Source: Flavobacterium sp. (GTDB lineage: Bacteria; Bacteroidota; Bacteroidia; Flavobacteriales; Flavobacteriaceae). From it: DNA of 64,000 bases. Of this stretch, positions 35,140-43,507 are shown in pieces. Numbering within the stretch: the stretch's first letter is position 1; each line of letters opens with the position of its first letter. The DNA is taken from contig NZ_JBCNKR010000006.1 in NCBI RefSeq assembly GCF_039595935.1, forward strand, positions 2,700,001 through 2,764,000. The letters are read 5' to 3'. The translations under genes and the position numbers were made by a program. The notes beneath the pieces are model-generated. The model had not been told where the DNA came from and searched no databases. It was given only the letters and a program-made list of their open reading frames with translations.

Positions 35140-35160
35140 ATAATGCAATATTGCGATATA
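35140..35160. promoter_or_regulatory. ArsR operator-like palindrome, site 1
   Basis: gcaatattgcgatata, in a larger near-palindromic context, lies between arsR and the DUF6428 gene. It nearly matches the second site at 35522-35541 (gcaatattacgatat). Repetition at two promoters of the same operon supports a shared regulator, most simply ArsR. Confidence 0.6.
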
Positions 35161-35178
35161 GATATTTAAAAAAATGCC

Positions 35179-35505
35179 TTAACAGCACTTTTGTTCTTTT
35201 GTAACAGCTATAATATTAGAGAAATAAGTTTTTAAAACGTCAAAAGTAGTTTCATCAATACAATAACAAATAGCATTCCCTTCGATATTTCCTTTTATAA
35301 GTCCGGCATTTTTTAATTCTTTAAGATGCTGTGAAACTGTAGGCTGTGCTAAAGGAAGTTCATTAACAATATCACCGCAGATACATTCATTTACTTTCAA
35401 TAGATATTCAATAATTGCAATTCTGGCAGGATGCCCTAAAGCTTTGGCAATAGTTGCTATTTGATTTTGTTTGTCTGTAAAATGTTCTGTTTTAGAAGCT
35501 CCCAT
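35179..35505 (-). CDS. arsR: ArsR-family repressor
   Basis: A 108-residue winged-helix regulator. It has the ArsR core ALGHPARIAIIEYLL, the recognition helix QPTVSQHLKELKNAGLIKG and cysteines in NECICGDIV that resemble the classic arsenite-binding ELCVCDL site. The end has an extra CC pair. It should repress the ars operon until arsenite binds. It is the first gene of the operon. A near-palindromic site sits 17 bases before its start. Confidence 0.9.
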   Translation of the reverse strand: MGASKTEHFTDKQNQIATIAKALGHPARIAIIEYLLKVNECICGDIVNELPLAQPTVSQHLKELKNAGLIKGNIEGNAICYCIDETTFDVLKTYFSNIIAVTKEQKCC

Positions 35506-35521
35506 TTTATTTTTAATTTTA

Positions 35522-35541
35522 ATATAGCAATATTACGATAT
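35522..35541. promoter_or_regulatory. ArsR operator-like palindrome, site 2
   Basis: atatagcaatattacgatat is close to a perfect inverted repeat (about four mismatched positions) and shares gcaatatt-cgatat with site 1. It lies directly upstream of arsR, fitting autoregulation. Confidence 0.6.
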
Positions 35542-35671
35542 AGTTTTTTGTAAAACAAATTATTAACATAAAAGTTTATAAACTATCTTTTTTTGATATA
35601 CTTATGGCGTATAAACAATATTATAATTATTAAATTGGAAGATATTTGTAGTTAATTAAAAAATAAAACAA

Positions 35672-36388
35672 ATGAATTGGAATAATTACATGCTAGAAAG
35701 TAAAGCACCGTATGGTGATTATGCACATTTAGGTGTTTTAAAAGGATCAGTTTCTGGTATTTATGATTTATCAAAAATACCTAATGATACGACTATTTTA
35801 GGTTTATCAACACCGCTTAAAAAATTCAAAATTAATTACACTAATTTTTCTGCTTTAATTGGAAATGACAAAATAGAAGCTATTACTCTTGACTATCTTG
35901 ACAAAGAACGTATTTCAATTTTTTCAGCACTTCCAAATTTAAAATATCTGCAAATTAGTATTAATAAACAAGAAGAAATTCCAGATTTATCTTCAATTGA
36001 ATCGATTGAAGTTTTGATACTTGCTAATATTACAAAAGTTCAGAACATCGATTTTTTAAAAAATATGAAGAATTTAAAGACGCTTTATATTTATGGAATA
36101 AACAGTCTTTATGATCTGACTCCAATTTCAACTTTAATCAATTTAGAAGAACTCGTTATTGATTACGGCAAAATGAGTGGTACTGGAAAAGGAGTTAAGA
36201 GTATTAGTCCATTAAAATCATTGACACATTTAAAATATTTAAGATTATCAATAAAAATTGAAGATGAAAGCAGTAATTTGACTGTTTTATATGGATTAAA
36301 AAAATTGCAAGAAGTTAGGTTACTTCCCCGATATTTTAAAAATGTCTATTGGGAAAATTTAATTAAAGAATTGCCATTGATAAAATAA
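35672..36388 (+). CDS. Leucine-rich-repeat-like cytoplasmic protein
   Basis: A 238-residue protein with no signal peptide. From about residue 60 it contains repeating LxxLxxLxIxxN-like units (LPNLKYLQISINKQEEIPDL, MKNLKTLYIYGINSLYDL, LINLEELVIDYG, LTHLKYLRLSI), which build a short LRR solenoid. Such orphans can be binding adaptors or immunity-type proteins, but nothing here identifies a partner. It follows the ars operon divergently and is ended by a strong terminator at 36389. Confidence 0.7.
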   Translation: MNWNNYMLESKAPYGDYAHLGVLKGSVSGIYDLSKIPNDTTILGLSTPLKKFKINYTNFSALIGNDKIEAITLDYLDKERISIFSALPNLKYLQISINKQEEIPDLSSIESIEVLILANITKVQNIDFLKNMKNLKTLYIYGINSLYDLTPISTLINLEELVIDYGKMSGTGKGVKSISPLKSLTHLKYLRLSIKIEDESSNLTVLYGLKKLQEVRLLPRYFKNVYWENLIKELPLIK

Positions 36389-36422
36389 AAAAGCCCTTTT
36401 CTTTTTGAAAAGGGCTTTGGCG
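36389..36422. terminator. Intrinsic terminator after the LRR gene
   Basis: aaaagccctttt (36389-36400) pairs with aaaagggcttt (36408-36418) around a short loop. The trailing T run on the plus side is short. Confidence 0.7.
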
Positions 36423-36490
36423 ATTTGCAAGTTTTTATTGGGGCAAAAAAACAAATCATTTTAGTTTACATTATTTCGGCATTTCCGGAA

Positions 36491-36670
36491 TTATAATTCT
36501 TCTTGTAGGGTGCTTAAAGTCTCAATAAAAGCCAGCAAATCATTGATTTCTTCTTTGCTTAAATCTAATTTCGGGTCGGCTTTTGAAACAATCGGGAAAG
36601 TAAAAGCATTAAAAGTCTGCCGTGCACATGTTCCGCTTTTGTTAAACCAATGTTCTCCATACGTTAGATA
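36491..36670 (-). pseudogene. C-terminal remnant of a cytochrome c peroxidase-like protein
   Basis: The minus strand reads, without a start codon, GEHWFNKSGTCARQTF, then FPIVSKADPKLDLSKEEIND and LLAFIETLS up to a TAA at 36493-36491. The last 30 residues match the tail of di-haem cytochrome c peroxidases (P.L...DP.L.LS.EE...L.AF...L). No haem motif or N-terminal part remains, and upstream sequence does not continue the homology. It is a decayed fragment. It sits downstream of the DUF3526 permease operon. Confidence 0.5.
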
Positions 36671-36827
36671 AAACGGATTTGTATATTAATTCTAAATAAA
36701 ATTCAAATAAAGAATGTTTCGGGAAATTTTATTCAGAAAAGAAAAGGTTTGATTTAACTGCAAAGCACGATAAGATTTAAGCTAACCTCGCAAGGTTATA
36801 GCCACAGATTAAAAGATTAAAATGATT

Positions 36828-36926
36828 TTTCACGCAGATTTTGCAGATTTAAGCAGATTTTAAAAAATTAAATAATTTTAAATCATAAAAAAATAATCTG
36901 CTTAAATCTGCAAAATCTGCGTGAAA
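36828..36926. repeat. Long inverted repeat of the cgcagatt family
   Basis: 32-base perfect arms (36828-36859 and 36895-36926) built of cgcagatt, tgcagattt and aagcagatt. It lies just after the permease stop codon (minus strand) and may act as its terminator. Related sequences lie at 29120-29202, 50045-50080, 51195-51270 and 55470-55510. With the remnant at 36491, it explains most of the gap 36389-36934. Confidence 0.8.
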
Positions 36927-36934
36927 CGAAAAAC

Positions 36935-38299
36935 TTAGCGTGTTGCGGTTAAAAAAAACGTTTTGCGATTAAAATTTCGCCATCCAAAAGCAATCAACAG
37001 CAAATTAAAAACCAGCAATGGCAAAAGAGTTTTTATGAAACTCGTTTCGGAATTATCCTTAAAAGTTTCGACTTTAAAACTTTCCCATTTTTGATTGTTT
37101 ACGGGTGCATTGTCAAATATCTTTGGATAAAAATGCAGACGAAGTTTTTCATGAAATTTCGATGTTTCTTTTAAAAACAAAAGCTGGTTTTGCAAATCAG
37201 ATTTTGCAATTTCGTTTAGCTGAATCTGCGTGTGAAGCGTTGGAATAAATAGTCCAATCCATTCGCTGGCGTGGTTTCGCTGCTGGAGTTTTGCTTCTAA
37301 TTCTTTAGACTGCAAAGCCGATTCATCGTCGCCCATTTGCTGCATGGCATAATACCAAAGCCAGCTGAATTCTTTATCTGGGAGAGCATACTTTTTAAAC
37401 TGAGGGTAGTGTTTATAGAATTTGTCCAGCGTTTTTTGTTTATCCATATCCCATTTTTCATGATACGCATTTCGCTGTGTAAGCGTTAATTCTAAAGCCT
37501 CGGGAACTTTATATTTATTGATAATATACGTATTGATACCGGCTGGAAGAATAACAATCAAAAACAGCCAGATTGTCAATAAAATAACAGCATTGAAGTT
37601 GGAATTTTTCTGTAATGAAACAATAAAAAAGCAAACCGCAAACCAAAATAAAATATACAAAACAGAAAGTATATAAAACACGAAAAACGATTTGTCGAGC
37701 GGAATCTGCAAAAACAAAACAGCTACAAAAAGAAGTAAAGTTAAAAGCGTTGTTAAACTTAAAATTCTAACATAAAACAGTTTTAGAATGTAGAAAAAAG
37801 TATTGGTACTTTGAGAGGCTACGATTTTCCAGGTTCCGGATTCTTTTTCTTCGGAAATAATATTATACGAAAAAGCAATAATCAAAAGCGGAAACAAATA
37901 CAAAAGCACAAAACTAAAATCGATATTTCCGGATAAAAGATTACTCGGATTATTAAGTTCCGAATCGTATTTCTGAGCCTCCAGACCACGGATTGTAACA
38001 CTTTGAATCGACGGATTTACATCGCGCTGTCCAATCGCTAAACTATTAATTGGCAAAGTAGTATTTACCAATGAAAACTTGACATAATAGAGAAGAAGCC
38101 CAATTTCGTCTTTATGAAAAGCAGCATTTCTCGCTATATGTTCTTTTTGATAAACGGTCGCTTCGACAATATTCTGCTGTTGTTTTTGCTGAAACTGACG
38201 ACCGATTAAAAGGCTTATTAACCCAATAAATACTAAAAAAAGTAAGCCAATTTTGGTACCTTTTGAGCGTATGAAATTTTTAAATAAGAGTACTAACAT
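36935..38299 (-). CDS. ABC exporter permease, DUF3526 type (second permease)
   Basis: A 454-residue ABC-2-like membrane protein. Helices lie at about 15-33, 128-148, 175-200, 208-230, 236-258 and 425-445. A large soluble segment with HP-rich helices (residues 265-420) sits between the last two. The EEKESGTWKIVASQ segment is typical of ABC-2/NosY-like and DUF3526 permeases. It starts one base after the stop of the other permease (38301), so they are coupled and probably form a heterodimer. The final ten codons and the stop appear to come from cgcaaag-type repeat DNA. Confidence 0.82.
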   Translation of the reverse strand: MLVLLFKNFIRSKGTKIGLLFLVFIGLISLLIGRQFQQKQQQNIVEATVYQKEHIARNAAFHKDEIGLLLYYVKFSLVNTTLPINSLAIGQRDVNPSIQSVTIRGLEAQKYDSELNNPSNLLSGNIDFSFVLLYLFPLLIIAFSYNIISEEKESGTWKIVASQSTNTFFYILKLFYVRILSLTTLLTLLLFVAVLFLQIPLDKSFFVFYILSVLYILFWFAVCFFIVSLQKNSNFNAVILLTIWLFLIVILPAGINTYIINKYKVPEALELTLTQRNAYHEKWDMDKQKTLDKFYKHYPQFKKYALPDKEFSWLWYYAMQQMGDDESALQSKELEAKLQQRNHASEWIGLFIPTLHTQIQLNEIAKSDLQNQLLFLKETSKFHEKLRLHFYPKIFDNAPVNNQKWESFKVETFKDNSETSFIKTLLPLLVFNLLLIAFGWRNFNRKTFFLTATR

Positions 38300-38300
38300 A

Positions 38301-39752
38301 TTAGATGGCTTTTAGGTTTTTAGCAGCAATTCTCATTAAAACAAACAACAGAATTACCCATAAAAAAATAGAAATAACAGAAACAATTTCGCTTTTTAAA
38401 ACGTCAGCGATTCCTTTAGGCTCATAATGAAATTCTTCGATATCTGCCCAGTGTTCTTTGCTGACAGTTAAAGGTTTATCGTTTGGTCCTGGTTTTTTAT
38501 TGCTGATGTATTTTATCTGTAAACCATTCATTTTCTGCGCCATTAGATAACGGTATTCTTCAGCTTGCTTTTGAAAATCGATGTATGAATCATAATCTGT
38601 ATTCGATAATCCCATCGATAGATTCTTCATGGCGATGTACGGATTCAGGATCGAAACAGCCTTGGAAAAACTATTTTGTCTGGCATAAATTTTCAGAAGA
38701 TTTTCTAAATGTTTATTATAAATATCAGAACTGATTTTCTCGCCTTCGGTCATGATAAATCCCGAATAATTAAAAGGCAGTTTTTGTACCGAATCGACTT
38801 TGTAAACTCGTAACAAAGAATCTTTTATGGCTTTAAAATGAACATCATTTGGGTTATGACTATCACCTTGTTTTAGAATATCTTTTTCGATATCGCTGTT
38901 AAACTTAATTTTTGATGGTGCTTCATACAAATAAGCTCCAATTGCCTGAGTAGTTCTGGGCAGAATTATGGTAAAAATCAACCAGATTCCAATTAAGGAA
39001 ACCAATGCTTTTTTTGAAGTTTTACTGGCTGCTGAAACCAAAACAGCCACAACGCAGAAAAACATCAGATAAATAAAATGAAACCCAGCAAACAACAGCA
39101 TTTTGATGGTTTCATCTGCCGAAATTGAAAAATTTTGCAGCAGTAACCAAATTAAAATCAAAACGATAATAGTGGGAACAAAAAGCAGCATAACGACGCT
39201 GGCAATACCTAAAACTTTGCCAAACAAAAGCTGTTTCCAGTTGATTCCCTGACTCAAAAGAATTTTTAAGGTTCCGTTTTCTCTTTCATACGCCACAGAA
39301 TTGAAGCCGACAAAAAAGATTAATAAAGGAAGTAAAACCTGTAAAATCATAGCAATGCTGATTTCGCCAAAACGAAGCATACTGTTTGAGAATCCGGCTT
39401 CAGAGAAATTAGCTGTATTTTGTTTGTGCGCTTCAAGAAAAATGGCATTTCCGAAAAACGGCTCCATTCCAAATTCAAAAACACTTAATGAAGTACTTTT
39501 CCTAAAAGCAAAATTGCCGTAATGTGCCATTCTATGCGGATTTTTATCTGGGTTTTTCAACCAGTCTTCGCGGGACTCATGCTGGTATTTTTCGCTGGTT
39601 TCGTTTTGGCTTTTGTAATTGTCCCAACCCGAAAAAGCAGCAAATAAAAGCAGTGTACCAATAAAAAGCGTAATAATATAAATCGCCGGATTTTTAAAAA
39701 CAGAATTTTTAAAATGTCTGGCTATAAGGATTTCTTTATGTAATAATTTCAT
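38301..39752 (-). CDS. ABC exporter permease, DUF3526 type (first permease)
   Basis: A 483-residue membrane protein built like its neighbour. It has a first helix near residues 25-42, YERENGTLKILLSQGINWKQ in the cytoplasmic loop (the counterpart of EEKESGTWK), four helices between 170 and 265, a large soluble domain and a last helix near 455-475. It lies 5 bases from the TonB receptor gene, between it and the second permease, in one operon. A role in export or in moving a cargo out of the membrane is an inference from the family. Confidence 0.82.
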   Translation of the reverse strand: MKLLHKEILIARHFKNSVFKNPAIYIITLFIGTLLLFAAFSGWDNYKSQNETSEKYQHESREDWLKNPDKNPHRMAHYGNFAFRKSTSLSVFEFGMEPFFGNAIFLEAHKQNTANFSEAGFSNSMLRFGEISIAMILQVLLPLLIFFVGFNSVAYERENGTLKILLSQGINWKQLLFGKVLGIASVVMLLFVPTIIVLILIWLLLQNFSISADETIKMLLFAGFHFIYLMFFCVVAVLVSAASKTSKKALVSLIGIWLIFTIILPRTTQAIGAYLYEAPSKIKFNSDIEKDILKQGDSHNPNDVHFKAIKDSLLRVYKVDSVQKLPFNYSGFIMTEGEKISSDIYNKHLENLLKIYARQNSFSKAVSILNPYIAMKNLSMGLSNTDYDSYIDFQKQAEEYRYLMAQKMNGLQIKYISNKKPGPNDKPLTVSKEHWADIEEFHYEPKGIADVLKSEIVSVISIFLWVILLFVLMRIAAKNLKAI

Positions 39753-39757
39753 ATAAA

Positions 39758-42055
39758 TTAGAATCTATAAGTTACGGTAAGGCTTACATTTCTTGGACTT
39801 CCCGGAAATAAACGCAAATAATTCTGTGCGCCGAGCCAATAGGTTTTGTTTAACAAATTGCCCGCATTTACAGCAATCTGTACATTGCTTTTGCTAGGTT
39901 TGTAAAACAATGCTGCATCAAAAATGGTAAAATCAGGAATCGTAAAATCTCTTGTAAACCAAGGAATTTTACTGCTTTGATACTGCATTCCAACTCCAAT
40001 TCCTAAATCTTTCAAAGCCGAATCTGAAGAAAAGTTGTAACGTGTCCATAAATTGGCGCTGTTTTTTGGCGTATTTTGTTTTCTGGCTCCAATTAAAGCC
40101 GGATTGCTGTCTTTTGTAATTTCGGCATCAATGTAACTATACGATGCATTAATCTGCCAGTCTGGAGTAATGTAACCAGCCAAATCGCATTCAAAACCAC
40201 GACTTCGTTCAGCACCTCTTGTTACGAGCAAATCAGGATTTGCAGGATCATTGGCATTCATTAAAATATTGCGCTGGTTGATTTCGTAAATCGCTGCATT
40301 AAAACTCATTGAATTGTTCCAAAAAGTAGTTTTGATTCCCACTTCTTTCAAATCACTTTCAAGCGGGTCAAATAAACTTCCGGCAGGTAACGAACCTGTT
40401 TGAGGCATCAAAGTGACCGTGTTCGATTGCGGCTGATACCCTTCTAGATAAGTGGTGTATACATTTATGGCGCTATTTACCGCATAAGTAATTCCGATTC
40501 TTGGCAGCAAAGCTGATTTTTTGACTTTGAGTTCGTTATTGGTTTCGTAGTTCGTAATATCTTCAAACCATTCATTTCGCAATCCCAACAAAAAAGTAAA
40601 TTTTTCCCATTGAACCTGATCCTGAATATAAATGGCATTGGTAGTTGTTAATGCCGATGGAAGGGCAGTGCGCACATTCAAAATATAATCTTCAGGACTT
40701 GTTAACCTGTAAGTCGGATTGTTCAAATTAAAATAATTGACATTAGGTTTTGGAAGCACAACTCCGTCAATAGTAGTAGTTTGGTAATTTGAGGCATTGG
40801 CCAAAACAAAAGAACTGGCAACAGTGCCATCTTTTAAAAGATAACCTCTCGCAGCGTTTTGTCCGCCGCCTTTGTTTTTGTTCCAGCTGCTTAAATCATA
40901 ACCTGTTAACAATTTATGATTGAGTTTTCCGGTTTTAAAATCAAAATTAAAATAAGCACTCAAATTGTCGATATCCCAGTTTTGCTGACGCTGTACAAAC
41001 TGCATCATGGCTAGACTGGTAACAGGCTGATTGTTCATATCAACGGCAAAAGCATTTGTAGTTCGGTGTTCCTGAAGATCTTCTGCCCAGGTTTGTTTCA
41101 TGTACGAAGCATTAAAACCTATTTTTGAATTGAATTTATGCGCAAAATTCGTCATCAAAATCATTTCTTTTGACTTAAAATAATCACTTGGCGCACCCAG
41201 ATTTAAACTTATCGGTGTTTTGCTAAGACTTGTTTTTCCGGCAACGGCACCAAAAATAGGCTGTCCGCGATCTAAATTTCCGGTCATGTCGCTTAGAATT
41301 AATTCGGTATTAATTGCCGTTTTTTCATTTGGAATATAACTGAAAGACGGCGAGATCAAAAACGACTTATTGTTAACTAAATCCCGAAATGATTTTGCCT
41401 GCTGATAAGCACCGTTTACACGATATAAAAGTGTTTTAGATTCGTTTAACGGGCCTGTAAAATCAAGAGTTCCGCGCAAAGTACTAAAACTGCCTACGCT
41501 CATACTGATTTCTTTTCGGTCAATTGCCAGAGGTTTTTTGGTTACCATATTGATGCTTCCGCCGGGATCAACAGAAGAAAATGTCGCACTCGACGGACCT
41601 TTGATCACTTCAACACGTTCGATATTACTCGTTAAAGGCTGCAGAAAATAATACTGACGTGTACGCATTCCGTTAATGATCTGTCCTTCTTCATTTTGGC
41701 TAATTCCGCGAATGGTATATTGGTTGTAATAACTTGCGGGAATTACGCCGCTTGCCATTTTTACAGCATCGCCTAAGTAGAAAGCACCTTTATCAGCAAT
41801 TAATTCTTTGGTTATAGTCGAAATAGACTGCGGAATATCTTTGTTTAAAGCGGCTGTTTTTGTCGCAGCAAACGAATAATCACTGTTGTATTTTCTGGAA
41901 GATCGTCCCACAATTTCTACAGTTTGTAATTCGTTTTTTTTCATCATTTTTACTGAATCCTGAGCAGTACTATCTTTTGTTTTGTAATTAACTGTTTGAG
42001 ATTGTAATTGATATAAGCTGATGATTAAAAATAGAATGGTATATAAATATTTCAT
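39758..42055 (-). CDS. TonB-dependent siderophore-type receptor
   Basis: A 765-residue outer-membrane receptor. Signal peptide at residues 1-19 (ending LQSQ). A short linker holds the TonB-box-like ELQTVEIVGR. The plug covers about residues 65-175 (DIPQSISTITKELI, YTIRGISQNEEG, VEVIKGPSSATFSSVDPGG). The 22-strand barrel ends NVSLTVTYRF. It lacks the CarboxypepD-like front domain common in this phylum. The SVDPGGSINMVTKKP motif is typical of the ferric siderophore group. It is surrounded by ABC exporter genes in one operon, so it probably imports a metal chelate linked to that system. Confidence 0.9.
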   Translation of the reverse strand: MKYLYTILFLIISLYQLQSQTVNYKTKDSTAQDSVKMMKKNELQTVEIVGRSSRKYNSDYSFAATKTAALNKDIPQSISTITKELIADKGAFYLGDAVKMASGVIPASYYNQYTIRGISQNEEGQIINGMRTRQYYFLQPLTSNIERVEVIKGPSSATFSSVDPGGSINMVTKKPLAIDRKEISMSVGSFSTLRGTLDFTGPLNESKTLLYRVNGAYQQAKSFRDLVNNKSFLISPSFSYIPNEKTAINTELILSDMTGNLDRGQPIFGAVAGKTSLSKTPISLNLGAPSDYFKSKEMILMTNFAHKFNSKIGFNASYMKQTWAEDLQEHRTTNAFAVDMNNQPVTSLAMMQFVQRQQNWDIDNLSAYFNFDFKTGKLNHKLLTGYDLSSWNKNKGGGQNAARGYLLKDGTVASSFVLANASNYQTTTIDGVVLPKPNVNYFNLNNPTYRLTSPEDYILNVRTALPSALTTTNAIYIQDQVQWEKFTFLLGLRNEWFEDITNYETNNELKVKKSALLPRIGITYAVNSAINVYTTYLEGYQPQSNTVTLMPQTGSLPAGSLFDPLESDLKEVGIKTTFWNNSMSFNAAIYEINQRNILMNANDPANPDLLVTRGAERSRGFECDLAGYITPDWQINASYSYIDAEITKDSNPALIGARKQNTPKNSANLWTRYNFSSDSALKDLGIGVGMQYQSSKIPWFTRDFTIPDFTIFDAALFYKPSKSNVQIAVNAGNLLNKTYWLGAQNYLRLFPGSPRNVSLTVTYRF

Positions 42056-42087
42056 TTTATGAAGAGACGGAAAATTTAATTTTTCCC

Positions 42088-42783
42088 TTAAACGGTTTGT
42101 AAATAAAGGTTTTCTAGTTCATTAGCCGATATTTTATCAGCTTCGATTACCGTAACTAAATTTCCCTGTTTCATGATTCCTATGTGCGAAGCGACTTCTC
42201 TGGCTCTGAAAATATCGTGAGTGGCCATTAAAATTGCCGTTCCGTCAGCAGAAAGTTCTTTTAAAATCTGCGAGAATTCGTTAGACGCTTTTGGGTCTAA
42301 ACCGCTTGTAGGCTCGTCTAATAAAAGCACTTTTGCTTTTTTGGCAATAGCAATGGCGATTCCTACTTTTTGACGCATTCCTTTAGAATATCCGCCTAAA
42401 TCCTGATGGTGAACTTTTGACTGCAATCCTGCTTTGTTTAAAAAATAAGTTAATTCTCCGGCAGAATATTTGAATCCGGCCAATGATGAAAAGAATTTCA
42501 GGTTTTCAATTCCGGAAAGATTTGGATATAACATTACCGTTTCAGGGATATAGGCAACCTGTTTTTTAGTTTCCGGATTATTTTCGGTAACTGAGATGTT
42601 ATTAATTTCCAATTCTCCCGATGTAGGCTCTATAAAGCCTAAAAACAAATTAATGGTTGTGGTTTTTCCGGCGCCGTTTTGTCCTAAAAGAGCAAAGATT
42701 TCACCTTCTTTTATAGTTAAGTTTAAGGCATTTAAAGCTGTATAATCACCGTATTTTTTGGTTAGGTTTTTTGCTGTAAGCAT
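42088..42783 (-). CDS. ABC transporter ATP-binding subunit
   Basis: A 231-residue ATPase with Walker A GQNGAGKT (residues 34-41), Q-loop (YIPETVMLYP), signature YSKGMRQKVG, Walker B VLLLDEPTSGLDP and the H-loop (ATHD). It belongs to the exporter-type class used with ABC-2/NosY-like permeases. It is the first gene of the operon with the TonB receptor and two permeases, all on the minus strand. Confidence 0.92.
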   Translation of the reverse strand: MLTAKNLTKKYGDYTALNALNLTIKEGEIFALLGQNGAGKTTTINLFLGFIEPTSGELEINNISVTENNPETKKQVAYIPETVMLYPNLSGIENLKFFSSLAGFKYSAGELTYFLNKAGLQSKVHHQDLGGYSKGMRQKVGIAIAIAKKAKVLLLDEPTSGLDPKASNEFSQILKELSADGTAILMATHDIFRAREVASHIGIMKQGNLVTVIEADKISANELENLYLQTV

Positions 42784-43005
42784 AGGTTTATGTATTGAGA
42801 AATTTAAAATAAGTATAGAAACATCAGGCTTTTAAAGAGTTTTAAAAGCTTGAAAATGAATTGTAAAATGAAGATTTACTACAATTATAAATGCTTATTT
42901 ATCAGAGTATTTAAGAATGTCAGACAAAAAACAAAACAAATTCCCTTTGCCAATTTGAATAAAGGCAAAAAGTTATTTTAATTTTAGAATGTAAAATTGT
43001 AGTAA

Positions 43006-43356
43006 TTAAAAGATTGCGGGTGGCGCGCGCAGTGCAAAAAGACTCCCTTTGAAAAAGATTGAAATTCCCTCAAAATAAAAGAATTTATAAGAGGTTTCAG
43101 TTATTGTTTTATGAAATGTAAAGGCCTGAAACGAGTTTGGAATATAAGTACTAAAGGCAAAATGACAAATATGACAATTTGCATCGACAGTATGACTGTG
43201 AGTTATTTCTTTTTGGCCCGCAGTGTATTTATGATGACAATGTTTCTCAGAAGCCTGTCTTAAAATATGCTCATAGGAGTGAACCGTCTGAAACAGCATG
43301 GCAAGCAATACTGCAAAAGACAGGAAGAAATTCACTACTATAATCTTCTTTTTCAT
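43006..43356 (-). CDS. Small exported Cys/His protein with C-terminal PP
   Basis: A 116-residue protein with a signal-like helix (residues 5-24) followed by EHILRQASEKHCHHKY, DANCHICHFAF and an ending LRAPPAIF. The spacing H...C..C plus a final APP recalls DUF2946-like and HYC_CC_PP-type small Bacteroidetes proteins linked to metal uptake. The match is by pattern only. It has its own promoter overlapping a palindrome. It lies upstream of the ABC/TonB operon on the same strand, 222 bases away. Confidence 0.65.
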   Translation of the reverse strand: MKKKIIVVNFFLSFAVLLAMLFQTVHSYEHILRQASEKHCHHKYTAGQKEITHSHTVDANCHICHFAFSTYIPNSFQAFTFHKTITETSYKFFYFEGISIFFKGSLFALRAPPAIF

Positions 43357-43409
43357 TTCGTGGTATTTCTGTCCCGATATCTAAATGTTTATTTATCAGT
43401 TAAATAATC

Positions 43410-43429
43410 GCAACAGTGTTGCAAATATA
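43410..43429 (-). promoter_or_regulatory. Promoter -7 box overlapping a perfect palindrome
   Basis: On the minus strand, TATATTTG (43429-43422) matches the -7 box. It overlaps, by one base, gcaacactgttgc (43422-43410), a 13-base inverted repeat. A repressor bound there would block transcription start. Fur- or Zur-like control is a guess from the metal-type context. Confidence 0.55.
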
Positions 43430-43507
43430 ACTATCTTATTTAAAAATGGCGTATTATCTACTTTATTTTTAAAAGATTTCTATATCCGAAAAGCGAATTT
43501 TTACTTC

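Noticed and set aside
36491..36700. Intact small gene
   Set aside because: No start codon occurs in the frame before another stop, and only the family's last 30 residues are recognisable.
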